Assembly (NCBI GenBank): GCA_964653685.1
Contig: CAZZHA010000007.1
Coordinates: forward strand, 1 to 25,698
Direction of reading: 5' to 3'
Length of the DNA: 25,698 nt
From: DATKWU01 sp964653685
Lineage (GTDB): Bacteria > Patescibacteriota > Microgenomatia > PFEM01 > JAHIFH01
Within the stretch, counting starts at the first letter, position 1. Each line of letters starts with the position of its first letter. The notes beneath the pieces are model-generated. The model made no database searches. It saw nothing but the letters and a program-made list of their open reading frames with translations, and was not told the DNA's origin. Both the position numbers and the translations under genes were made by a program. This document shows positions 18,635-25,411 of the stretch, piece after piece.

Positions 18635-18664
18635 TTGACTTCTTGTTTTTAATAGTGATACGAT
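18635..18664 (+). promoter_or_regulatory. Promoter of the double-Cache gene, apparently leaderless
   Basis: TTGACT (18635-18640), an 18-nt spacer, then TACGAT (18659-18664). Only 8 nt separate the -10 box from the ATG at 18673, so initiation is expected within 1-2 nt of the start codon. There is no Shine-Dalgarno sequence. Confidence 0.6.
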
Positions 18665-18672
18665 AAAAAATA

Positions 18673-19749
18673 ATGACTAAAAATCCCTTTGGGTCTTTTC
18701 TTGTTCGTAATTACCGCTGGTTTTTAACTTTATTTATTGTTTCCGGTTTAATCAGTGGTGTTTTCCTTTATTTTTTGGCTGGAGATAGAGCAGAAAAGAC
18801 GATGGTAGAAAGAATTCAATCCCAAGAATTAACCTTAGCTCGAGCTGGCGCTTTATCGATTGAGAATTTTTTTAAGGAAAGCAAATCCCACCTTCTAGTT
18901 TTATCTCAAACAGAATCTATAAGAAGAATGGACGTCAAAACAGCTACTAGAATAATGGAGGTCTTAGTAAGTGAAGCTGGGGAGATTATGCCTATTGAAG
19001 TTATTTTGGTGGATAAAGATGGTAATGCTCTTTGGGCTGCTAGTCCTTATGATAGTCGTTTTCCGGAGGCAGAGTCATTAGCAGATCGTGATTATTTTCT
19101 TTGGGCAAAACAACAAACCGGAGAAAAAAAAGTTTTTATTAGTGACCCGCTTTCGGCTCGGGGAGGTACATGGAAAGGAGAACCAGCAGTTGTCATGGCT
19201 ACCCCGGTTTTTTATCAAAATAATTTTAATGGGGTCATTCTAATTGGCTTTCCTCTAAAATATTTAATAAAAAGGTACGTTGAGCCATTAGCTTTTTCGC
19301 CCCAATCAGATTCAGTTGTTATTTCTGAAGACGGTACGGTTATTATTTCCGCAAACGAAGAAATAGTGGGTCAAAAATTGATAAATTATCTTGAGGAAAA
19401 AAATCTTTTTCAAGAAGCCTCTGCCTTAAAAGGTTTAATGGAAAATATGAGCCGAGGTCAAGAGTGGTCAGGTCTTCATCCTTGTTTTCGTTATGATTGG
19501 CAACAGGCTATTTCTGTGGCCACGCCAATTGAGATCAATGGTAAAAGATGGTTTTTATTAATTTCAACTGATTATAATGAGGTTTTGGAGATAACTCAGC
19601 CATTAAAGGTTATGCAGGCGATTGGTTTTATTTTGGGTTTAAGCTTATTTGTGGTTTTGTTTCTGTTTTTTATCTTCGGTTTAAGAATGGCTCAAAGAGA
19701 TGCTTTTTTGAATGGTTTCAAAAAAGCCAGGGACGGAAAAAAAGTTTAA
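18673..19749 (+). CDS. Membrane double-Cache sensor protein without output domain
   Basis: 358 residues. Membrane segments at about 16-36 and 315-337 flank an extracytoplasmic region of about 280 residues. That region has dCache_1 hallmarks: A-D-R-D-Y-F-L-W-A-K (about 137-146), V-F-I-S-D-P, V-M-A-T-P-V-F and G-V-I-L-I-G-F. The second half has D-S-V-V-I-S-E-D-G-T-V-I, typical of the membrane-distal/proximal Cache pair. dCache domains bind small ligands such as amino acids or organic acids and normally drive a kinase, cyclase or chemotaxis domain. Here only about 20 basic residues follow the second membrane segment, so no output domain is present. It may signal through a partner encoded elsewhere. 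Its stop codon overlaps the convergent next gene. Confidence 0.8.
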   Translation: MTKNPFGSFLVRNYRWFLTLFIVSGLISGVFLYFLAGDRAEKTMVERIQSQELTLARAGALSIENFFKESKSHLLVLSQTESIRRMDVKTATRIMEVLVSEAGEIMPIEVILVDKDGNALWAASPYDSRFPEAESLADRDYFLWAKQQTGEKKVFISDPLSARGGTWKGEPAVVMATPVFYQNNFNGVILIGFPLKYLIKRYVEPLAFSPQSDSVVISEDGTVIISANEEIVGQKLINYLEEKNLFQEASALKGLMENMSRGQEWSGLHPCFRYDWQQAISVATPIEINGKRWFLLISTDYNEVLEITQPLKVMQAIGFILGLSLFVVLFLFFIFGLRMAQRDAFLNGFKKARDGKKV

Positions 19750-20096
19750 TCTTGTTCAGTTTTTAACTTCTGGGAGATTTTTTTCTGACAATCATTGCAA
19801 ATTTTTTCCTCTTCCCAATAGGGTATTAATCGGGGTTTACCACAAACTGGACAGTTAACTTGCTTAAAAGACTGGGGACCAATTTTGCGGCGACTCACAT
19901 CGTCAAAGGTAAAAACTAGGCAAACAAAACCAAAGGTGATTGCAGGTAAGCCAAAAAGAAGGCTCCAGCCCGGAATCCGCAAAGCTAAAAGAATTAATCC
20001 GCCGATAAATAAAATGGAACTAATTAATAGAGCCGGGAGGGTATTGGTAATAAAATTAATGATAACTTGTTGGATTAATTTAAGAGTAGTTGCCAT
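19746..20096 (-). CDS. Small membrane protein with C-terminal zinc ribbon
   Basis: 116 residues. There are two hydrophobic segments at about 20-40 and 45-64 and a cytoplasmic C-terminal CxxC...CxxC zinc ribbon (Cys82, Cys85, Cys100, Cys103; C-P-V-C-G and C-N-D-C-Q). Such ribbons bind Zn and mediate protein or nucleic-acid contacts. I do not recognise a specific family and assign no function. The gene converges on the dCache gene with overlapping stop codons and is divergent from mnmA. Confidence 0.72.
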   Translation of the reverse strand: MATTLKLIQQVIINFITNTLPALLISSILFIGGLILLALRIPGWSLLFGLPAITFGFVCLVFTFDDVSRRKIGPQSFKQVNCPVCGKPRLIPYWEEEKICNDCQKKISQKLKTEQD

Positions 20097-20104
20097 AATT
20101 AGAA

Positions 20105-20132
20105 ATTTAACATTTTTTCCTGGCCAGTTGAA
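20105..20132 (-). promoter_or_regulatory. Candidate leaderless promoter of the zinc-ribbon gene
   Basis: On the minus strand: TTCAAC (20132-20127), a 16-nt spacer, then TTAAAT (20110-20105). There are 8 nt between the -10 box and the ATG at 20096, so the transcript is probably leaderless. Confidence 0.4.
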
Positions 20133-20155
20133 GAAGTAAATGATAAAATTTGGCT

Positions 20156-21229
20156 ATGAAGAAAGTTGCGGTAGCGATATCGGGTGGAGTAGATAGCGGC
20201 GTGGCGGCTGTCTTGTTGGTCCAAGCTGGTTATCAGGTAGCCGGTTTTCATCTGCAGCTTTGGTCAGAAAGCTTGAAAGATAAAAGATTTGAAAACAAGT
20301 GTTGTAGCAATGCCAGTTTAGAAGCGGCTAGAAAAACCGCTGCTCAATTAGGAATTCCTTTTTACAAAGTTGATTTTGTGGAGGAGATTTTTAAAAAAAG
20401 AGTTGTTGATTATTTTTTAAAAGAATATGGTTTAGGCCGGACACCAAATCCTTGCGTGATGTGCAATCGTTTTATTAAGTTCGGCGAATTAATGGCTTAT
20501 GCTAAAAATTTAGGCTATGATTATTTAGCCACCGGTCACTACGCGAGGACAATGAAAGACAAGAAATTTCATCTCTTAAAGGGAAAAGACAGAAAAAAAG
20601 ATCAATCTTATTTTCTTTACAATCTTAATCAGAAAAAACTTGCAAGAATTATTTTTCCAGTTGGTGATTATCAAAAAACAGAGGTTATTAAGTTGGCTAA
20701 AAAATGGCAATTACCAGTCGCCGAGCGACCCGAATCTCAAGAAATCTGTTTTTTTTCAGAAGATGATTATCGACCTTTTCTAAAACGGCAAATTAAAGAG
20801 AAAATCATGCCTGGTGAAGTGGTTAATCTTAAGGGAAAAGTGATTGGTAAACATTTAGGATTGCCTTTATATACGGTGGGTCAAAGACACGGTTTTAATA
20901 TTACTGACAAAAAAGTTCTAGGACCTTTGTATGTAATTAATAAGAAAGTTAAAAAGAATCAGTTAGTCGTCGGTTTTGGGAAAGAAGCGGAAAAGAAAGA
21001 ATTTCTAGTTAAAGAGGTTAATTGGATTTCTGGAAATCCGCCTAAAAAAGAAATAAAGTGTCAGGTAAGAATTCGTCATCAGGGTGATCTTCTGAAAGGC
21101 AAAATTAAAGGAAAGGAAGAAGTAGAAGTTATTTTGGCTGAATCAGAACGAGGTGTCGCTCCTGGCCAGGCAGCCGTTTTTTACCAAGGCGAAGAAATCC
21201 TTGGAGGCGGAATAATTAGTTATAAGTAG
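20156..21229 (+). CDS. mnmA: tRNA-specific 2-thiouridylase MnmA
   Basis: 357 residues from the ATG at 20156. An in-frame TTG at 20150 would add two residues and is less likely. MnmA catalyses 2-thiolation of the wobble uridine (U34) of tRNAs for Lys, Glu and Gln, using ATP and sulfur from a relay or cysteine desulfurase. The PP-loop S-G-G-V-D-S (9-14) adenylates the tRNA. Cys100 in N-P-C-V-M-C and Cys198 in S-Q-E-I-C-F-F match the two catalytic cysteines of the family. A-T-G-H-Y-A and the C-terminal beta-barrel G-Q-R-H-G, R-I-R-H-Q and A-P-G-Q-A segments are present. Length is normal. A GATAAAAT sequence just before the start suggests a leaderless transcript, but I find no matching -35 box. 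The 16S promoter begins 4 nt after the stop codon. Confidence 0.95.
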   Translation: MKKVAVAISGGVDSGVAAVLLVQAGYQVAGFHLQLWSESLKDKRFENKCCSNASLEAARKTAAQLGIPFYKVDFVEEIFKKRVVDYFLKEYGLGRTPNPCVMCNRFIKFGELMAYAKNLGYDYLATGHYARTMKDKKFHLLKGKDRKKDQSYFLYNLNQKKLARIIFPVGDYQKTEVIKLAKKWQLPVAERPESQEICFFSEDDYRPFLKRQIKEKIMPGEVVNLKGKVIGKHLGLPLYTVGQRHGFNITDKKVLGPLYVINKKVKKNQLVVGFGKEAEKKEFLVKEVNWISGNPPKKEIKCQVRIRHQGDLLKGKIKGKEEVEVILAESERGVAPGQAAVFYQGEEILGGGIISYK

Positions 21230-21232
21230 GGA

Positions 21233-21261
21233 TTGACAGTTAAGAACTATTTTGTTATGAT
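21233..21261 (+). promoter_or_regulatory. 16S rRNA promoter
   Basis: A perfect TTGACA (21233-21238), a 17-nt spacer and TATGAT (21256-21261): the strongest promoter-like sequence in the window. Initiation is expected near 21268, about 145 nt before mature 16S. Confidence 0.8.
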
Positions 21262-21294
21262 CAACCAAGAAATGACATAGTTTAATGACCAGGT

Positions 21295-21341
21295 CGGGCA
21301 TTTTGCCCGCAATAAAGCATTAGTCCCGGCTTGGTCCGGGA
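21295..21341 (+). promoter_or_regulatory. Two hairpins in the 16S leader, the second terminator-like
   Basis: CGGGCA/TGCCCG (21295-21300 with 21304-21309, 3-nt loop) and TCCCGG/CCGGGA (21324-21329 with 21336-21341), the latter followed by a T-rich run. They lie downstream of the promoter, so transcription must pass them, perhaps by antitermination. The alternative is a terminator for mnmA. Confidence 0.5.
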
Positions 21342-21382
21342 TTTTAAGTTTTTAGGAGTACCTTGAAAATAGAATATTAAAC

Positions 21383-21408
21383 CTTTAACAATATTTATTG
21401 TGGTAGGA
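21383..21408 (+). promoter_or_regulatory. 5' arm of 16S processing stem, with boxA-like sequence
   Basis: This 26-nt arm pairs with 23465-23490 downstream of 16S: 23 Watson-Crick positions, one G-U and a 2-nt mismatch. It is the leader-trailer helix expected to be cut by RNase III. Its first bases, CTTTAACAAT (21383-21392), match the core of the boxA antitermination element. Confidence 0.8.
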
Positions 21409-21419
21409 AATTCTTTTTT

Positions 21420-21464
<45 letters not shown>

Positions 21465-21789
21465 AGCATGCAAGTCGAACGATCCCGCTTCGGTGGGATA
21501 GTGGCGGACGGGTGAGTAACGCGTAGGAATCTACCCTTTGGTGGGGAATAGCTCCGAGAAATCGGGGATAATACCGCATAAGCCGTTTACGGGAAAAAGC
21601 GTAACTGCTTGCCGAAGGATGAGCCTACGTCCTATCAGCTTGTTGGTGGGGTAATGGCCTACCAAAGCAATGACGGGTAGCTGGTCTGAGAGGATGGTCA
21701 GCCACAAGGGCACTGAGACACGGGCCCTACACCTACGGGTGGCAGCAACTGGGAATCTTGCGCAATGGGCGAAAGCCTGACGCAGCGAC

Positions 21790-21828
<39 letters not shown>

Positions 21829-22740
21829 TTTATTTGTCGGTCGACGACAGAAGAATAACCACCTGCAAACTACGTGCCAGAAGCCTCGGTGATACGTAGG
21901 GTGGAAGCGTTATCCGGATTTACTGGGCGTAAAGAGTTCGTAGGCGGTTTATTAAGTCCAAGTTCAAAGCCTGGGGCTCAACCCCAGATCGGGTTTGGAT
22001 ACTGATAAACTAGAGGTCTTTAGGGGGTACTGGAATTCCTGGTGTAGGAGTGAAATCCATTGATATCAGGAGGAACGCCAAGGGCGAAGGCAGGTACCTG
22101 GGAATGACCTGACGCTGAGGAACGAAAGCTAGGGGAGCAAAAGGGATTAGAGACCCCTGTAGTCCTAGCCGTAAACAATCCTCGCTAGCTGCTCTATCTT
22201 TTGATGGAGTGGCGCAAGCTAACGCGTTAAGCGAGGCGCCTGGGAAGTACGACCGCAAGGTTAAAACTCTAAGGAATTGACGGGGACCTGCACAACCGGT
22301 GGAGCATGTGGTTTAATACGACACAAAGCGTAGAACCTTACCTGGACTTGACATGCTAGCTGCATCCTTCGCGAAAGCGAGGGAGCCTTTGAGGGTGCTA
22401 GCACAGCTACTGCATGGCTGCCGTCAGCTCGTGCCGTAGGGTGTTCCCTTAAGTGGGTAAACGAGCGCAACCCTTACTGTATGTTAAATATTCATACGGA
22501 ACTGCCTGCGTTTAACGCGGGAGGAAGGGGAGGATGACGACTAGTCAGTATGATGCTTATGTCCAGGGCGACACACATCCTACAATGGATGCGACAACGA
22601 GTTGCAAAAGAGTAATCTGGAGCTAATCTCTTAAACGCATCCTCAGTTGGGATTGTGGGCTGAAATTCGCCCACATGAACCCGGAATCGGTAGTAATCGC
22701 GGGTCAGCAGACCGCGGTGAATACGTTCTCAGGTCTTGTA

Positions 22741-23230
22741 CAAATTAAATTGCGCCTTCCGGTTAATTTTTCCAGTGGGTTAAAATCCCATGAACAAAAG
22801 GATAAATTTGTTCAAGCGAAATAGTATCCTCCAGGGGTAACCTTTGGAGCGAGAAGGGCTAAAGTAGCATTTTTCAGCTTGAAGATCAAAACGATTTTAT
22901 GTTTCGGCGACCGTCCGTACAACTCGGGAAGCCATTTATCTAGAAAAACATAAAATATGTGGACTCGAGATGAAAGGAAAAGGAAGAATTAATTACGAAG
23001 GGAGATCCTAGTAATTCTCTTTAGGTGTTGATCAACACCTAAAGAGTAAAATAATGGGTAACTGTTATTTGATAATTATTAGGAAGTCTGCAGATTGCGT
23101 AGTAGATCGAAATTTCGATTGAAGGCATGAAGCTTACTAAACAAAAAGTAGGCAGGTTCGCCAGGGTGCGGGAAAACCGCGCGCCCGGCGGCAAGAGAAT
23201 TTTTGATGGTAACATCATTAGATATCTCAG
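22741..23230 (+). other. Intervening sequence / probable self-splicing intron in 16S
   Basis: It interrupts the universally conserved segment at E. coli positions ~1393-1396: CTTGTA ends at 22740 and ACACCGCCCGT resumes at 23232. There is no ORF of useful length, so no homing endonuclease. It is highly structured. Perfect or near-perfect hairpins lie at 22742-22769, 22792-22813, 22829-22849, 22894-22956, 23017-23046, 23106-23119, 23159-23190 and 23204-23217 (the last with a GUAA tetraloop). TGAAGGC (23120-23126) directly after a palindromic hairpin recalls J8/7 of group I introns such as Azoarcus tRNA-Ile, but I could not pair a convincing P7/P3. Group II features (GUGYG start, domain V) are absent. 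Boundaries are uncertain by about 5 nt. It could be spliced, or retained as an expansion. Confidence 0.8.
23017..23046 (+). repeat. Perfect 30-nt palindrome inside the 16S insertion
   Basis: The two 15-nt arms are exact reverse complements centred on TTGATCAA. In RNA this makes a long perfect hairpin with a minimal loop, probably a peripheral stem of the intervening RNA. Confidence 0.85.
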
Positions 23231-23464
23231 AACACCGCCCGTGACTTCAGGAAAGCTGGGGGCGGCCGAAGTCCGCCTTTAAAGCGGCCTACGCCGAATT
23301 CAGTGATCAGGAATAACTCGTAACAAGGTATCCGTTCTGGAAGGAGCGGATGGATCACCTCCTTTCTGGAGTGAACGATCCGCCTTTGGCGGAAAAGACA
23401 CCCCAAGATTTTGTTGGTTTTTCTTGTTTATTTCCTTCGGGGAATAGAAAACAAAACTAACACC

Positions 23465-23490
23465 TCCTACCACGATAAATAGGGTTAAAG
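23465..23490 (+). promoter_or_regulatory. 3' arm of 16S processing stem
   Basis: It pairs with 21383-21408 to close a leader-trailer helix around 16S. Between the 3' end of 16S and this arm lie two small hairpins, CCGCC-TTT-GGCGG and one with a C(UUCG)G loop. Confidence 0.8.
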
Positions 23491-23494
23491 AAAC

Positions 23495-23523
23495 AAAAAA
23501 ACCACCTAATTGGTGGTTTTTTT
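23495..23523 (+). terminator. Bidirectional Rho-independent terminator
   Basis: ACCACC (23501-23506) pairs with GGTGGT (23512-23517) around a 5-nt loop, flanked by an A-run and a T-run. On the plus strand it ends the 16S transcript about 135 nt after mature 16S. On the minus strand it directly follows the stop codon of the sortase-like gene. Confidence 0.85.
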
Positions 23524-24394
23524 ATGGTTGAAGTTGGAGAACAAAGAGATATCTTCCTGGAAAGATCTCATTTGGCTCATCTGGTTGTCGGCCACTGCAA
23601 GTCATGAGGATAAAAGAATTTTCAGGATTTTCAATTGGATCTAAATTCAAACTTACCTCGTCAGATCGATTAAGAAATTCATTGGCTTCTTGAGCGTCAA
23701 GTCTTTTGGCTTGGGTAATAACGAAATTTGAAGTTTGTTCATCTTGACTGATAAAGAAAGGGTGACCAATGATTTTTTCTAGATTGGCCTCAATTATTTC
23801 TTGAGGATGTGGATGATATAAATTACCTTCAATTAAAACTCTTAAAGGTTCTGCTTCAAGAGGAATATTTTCGGGAAGATACCAAGCACTATGGAGGCTC
23901 ATAACAAATGTTTCACTAGGATAGTCAGGATAAAGAAGGGCGGTTTTTTTGTATTGAGAATAAAAGGTATTTTTGCCATCTTCGTCGGCAAAAAGAATTT
24001 GAACATTATCGAAAGTTATCATTTCTTTTCTCTCAAAATCCTCAGGATAAGTAAGAGTAATTTTTTCTTGATCGATAAACCTAATTTCGCCGATGATAAA
24101 TCTGTCTCTAAACTGAACTTCAGTTAGCGCGGGAGTCTGCTGAGGGCTGATTAAGGGTTTAGGTTTAAGAGTAGGCATTGAAGTTTCAGATGGTTGAGGA
24201 AGACTTGATTCTGGAGTACTAGTTGATTTGGGCTCAGGAGTTTTGTTGGATTCTTTGGGAAACAAAGAATAAAGACCGTATGAAATAAGCCCAAGACCAA
24301 CTCCCGAAGCTGTGGCACTAACAAATTGTCGCCGACTAAGATGACAACTTTCAACTGGTTGCAAAATTGATTTCCTTATTGGATCTCTTTCCAT
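23522..24394 (-). CDS. Sortase-like transpeptidase with Tat-like N-terminus
   Basis: 290 residues. The N-terminus has S-R-R-Q-F (20-24) and then a hydrophobic stretch (about 25-45), like a twin-arginine signal or signal anchor. A Pro/Ser/Thr-rich linker runs to about residue 90. The C-terminal domain has a sortase pattern: His168 in M-S-L-H-S-A-W, V-L-I-E-G-N, Cys266 in F-I-L-M-T-C-S-G and Arg281 in P-G-R-Y-L-F-V-L. The order His-Cys-Arg, the T-C strand and the 15-residue Cys-Arg spacing fit sortases, which cleave LPXTG-type signals and transfer the protein to a nucleophile. The adjacent upstream gene encodes a protein ending in LPETG plus a membrane tail, the obvious substrate. The domain is divergent and the class (perhaps E/F-like) is not settled. 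TAAAAT about 8 nt before the ATG could give a leaderless transcript, or it may be read through from the LPETG gene. Confidence 0.72.
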   Translation of the reverse strand: MERDPIRKSILQPVESCHLSRRQFVSATASGVGLGLISYGLYSLFPKESNKTPEPKSTSTPESSLPQPSETSMPTLKPKPLISPQQTPALTEVQFRDRFIIGEIRFIDQEKITLTYPEDFERKEMITFDNVQILFADEDGKNTFYSQYKKTALLYPDYPSETFVMSLHSAWYLPENIPLEAEPLRVLIEGNLYHPHPQEIIEANLEKIIGHPFFISQDEQTSNFVITQAKRLDAQEANEFLNRSDEVSLNLDPIENPENSFILMTCSGRQPDEPNEIFPGRYLFVLQLQP

Positions 24395-24433
24395 AAAAAA
24401 TTATTTTACGAATTATTTAAAAAATTTTAAAAA

Positions 24434-24513
24434 GGAGACAAGAGGGAAACGAGTAGTCGGGGAACTTTGGAGGAAAAGTTCAGATTCCGACCTCGTCATT
24501 TGTCATTGTCTCC
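24434..24513 (-). terminator. Large branched hairpin after the LPETG gene, terminator-like
   Basis: The outer stem is an 8-bp perfect pair (24434-24441 with 24506-24513). Inner stems are GTCGG/CCGAC (24456-24460 with 24487-24491) and AACTT/AAGTT (24463-24467 with 24476-24480). On the minus strand the structure begins at the LPETG gene stop codon and is followed by TTTTT, fitting a terminator or attenuator before the sortase gene. Confidence 0.5.
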
Positions 24514-25411
24514 GTCCACGAGCATAGGCACCACCAACGATTAACCCCCCGGCGGTTAGTATAGCCCACACTAGGCCGAGGCTCGCTGGTTTGGGAACGT
24601 ATCCCGTTTCCGGCAGCTGCTCGGGCACAGGTGGTGGCGTAGGTGCCGGACAGTCAAAGTGATACTCATTGTGGAGTACATCGCATGATACATTCCAGGC
24701 CTTTTCTCGGCCTGTTGTATCGTCGAAAAGATAGATCCACCCTTTGCTTTGTGACCACCCCCACCATCTATACGATCGCTCGTAATCGAGATCGTAGATC
24801 AACTTTTCTCCAACCCAAGGGCGGTCGGGGAATAGTTGCTGGCCAGTCGGTTCAGTCAGTGGATCGGATGATTCGAAGTCGATCCATTGGCTGATTACCA
24901 GATCTGCAGGTGGGCAACCGGTTATCAGGATCTCCTTCCGTGGCCAGCAAGAAGGGTAGTCGTCCTCCGGTGTTGGGATAGGCCCTGGTGGTGTCGGGGT
25001 CGGCTCCGTTTCTGGTGTCGGGGTCGGCTCCGTTTCTGGTGTCGGGGTCGGCTCCGAGCCGCACGACCAACAGACAGTATAGTGGCTGACGTCGTGACAC
25101 TCTGATCCCTTTTCGTCATCCGGCCAGTTTTCCGACAGGGACCAATTCGCCCCATCGTAGTCGATCGTAAAGCAGCTGTTACTGGAACAGAATGTCTCCG
25201 TTGCAGCCTTGATGCACACAGATGACACTTCCGCTCCAGCGCATTTGTTGGAGACGTTACCAGACGCCTCCTTAAATGCGTCATCGACATCCACCTTGAA
25301 GCAGTTATCGTCGCCACTAGTGGCGCCGCTAGCCATTGGAAACACAAGCATGGCCAGAGCCACCACTGATAACACTGACAACACAACGCATACCAATCCC
25401 TTTTTCTTCAT
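24503..25411 (-). CDS. LPETG-anchored, cysteine-rich secreted protein
   Basis: 302 residues from the ATG at 25411, which gives a clean signal peptide (M-K-K-K then about 20 hydrophobic residues to A-S-G-A). A TTG start at 25441 would add ten residues and is less likely. The mature part has twelve cysteines, a P-T-P-E-T-E repeat linker near the middle, and a Trp/Tyr-rich second domain. The C-terminus is a classic cell-wall sorting signal: L-P-E-T-G (from about 266), a hydrophobic segment with G-L-V-W-A-I-L, and the basic tail R-G-R-R. A sortase would cleave between Thr and Gly. The sortase-like gene lies directly downstream. The gene is visibly richer in G and C, with different codon choice from its AT-rich neighbours, suggesting acquisition by transfer. 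No known fold was recognised for the two domains. Confidence 0.85.
   Translation of the reverse strand: MKKKGLVCVVLSVLSVVALAMLVFPMASGATSGDDNCFKVDVDDAFKEASGNVSNKCAGAEVSSVCIKAATETFCSSNSCFTIDYDGANWSLSENWPDDEKGSECHDVSHYTVCWSCGSEPTPTPETEPTPTPETEPTPTPPGPIPTPEDDYPSCWPRKEILITGCPPADLVISQWIDFESSDPLTEPTGQQLFPDRPWVGEKLIYDLDYERSYRWWGWSQSKGWIYLFDDTTGREKAWNVSCDVLHNEYHFDCPAPTPPPVPEQLPETGYVPKPASLGLVWAILTAGGLIVGGAYARGRRQ
24990..25056 (-). repeat. 24-bp coding tandem repeat (PTPETE linker)
   Basis: There are two full identical 24-bp units (24990-25013 and 25014-25037) and a partial third (25038-25056). Each unit encodes eight residues of the Pro/Thr/Glu linker. The identical DNA suggests recent slippage expansion, so linker length may vary between strains. 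Confidence 0.85.

Noticed and set aside
22741..23230. Group II intron in 16S
   Set aside because: There is no GUGYG-type 5' end, the hairpin at 23159-23190 lacks the AGC triad and two-base bulge of domain V, and no reverse transcriptase is encoded.
22741..23230. Homing endonuclease inside the insertion
   Set aside because: No open frame of useful length exists on either strand within the insert.
23367..23521. tRNA gene or start of a 23S spacer downstream of 16S
   Set aside because: The region holds only short hairpins, the processing-stem arm and the terminator. No cloverleaf or T-loop sequence was found.
24990..25056. CRISPR-like repeat
   Set aside because: The 24-bp units are contiguous without spacers and encode an in-frame Pro/Thr/Glu linker.
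24925..25386. A 153-residue open frame on the minus strand overlapping the LPETG gene
   Set aside because: It is an alternate frame of the GC-rich gene. The LPETG frame has a signal peptide, sorting signal and promoter, and this one has none.
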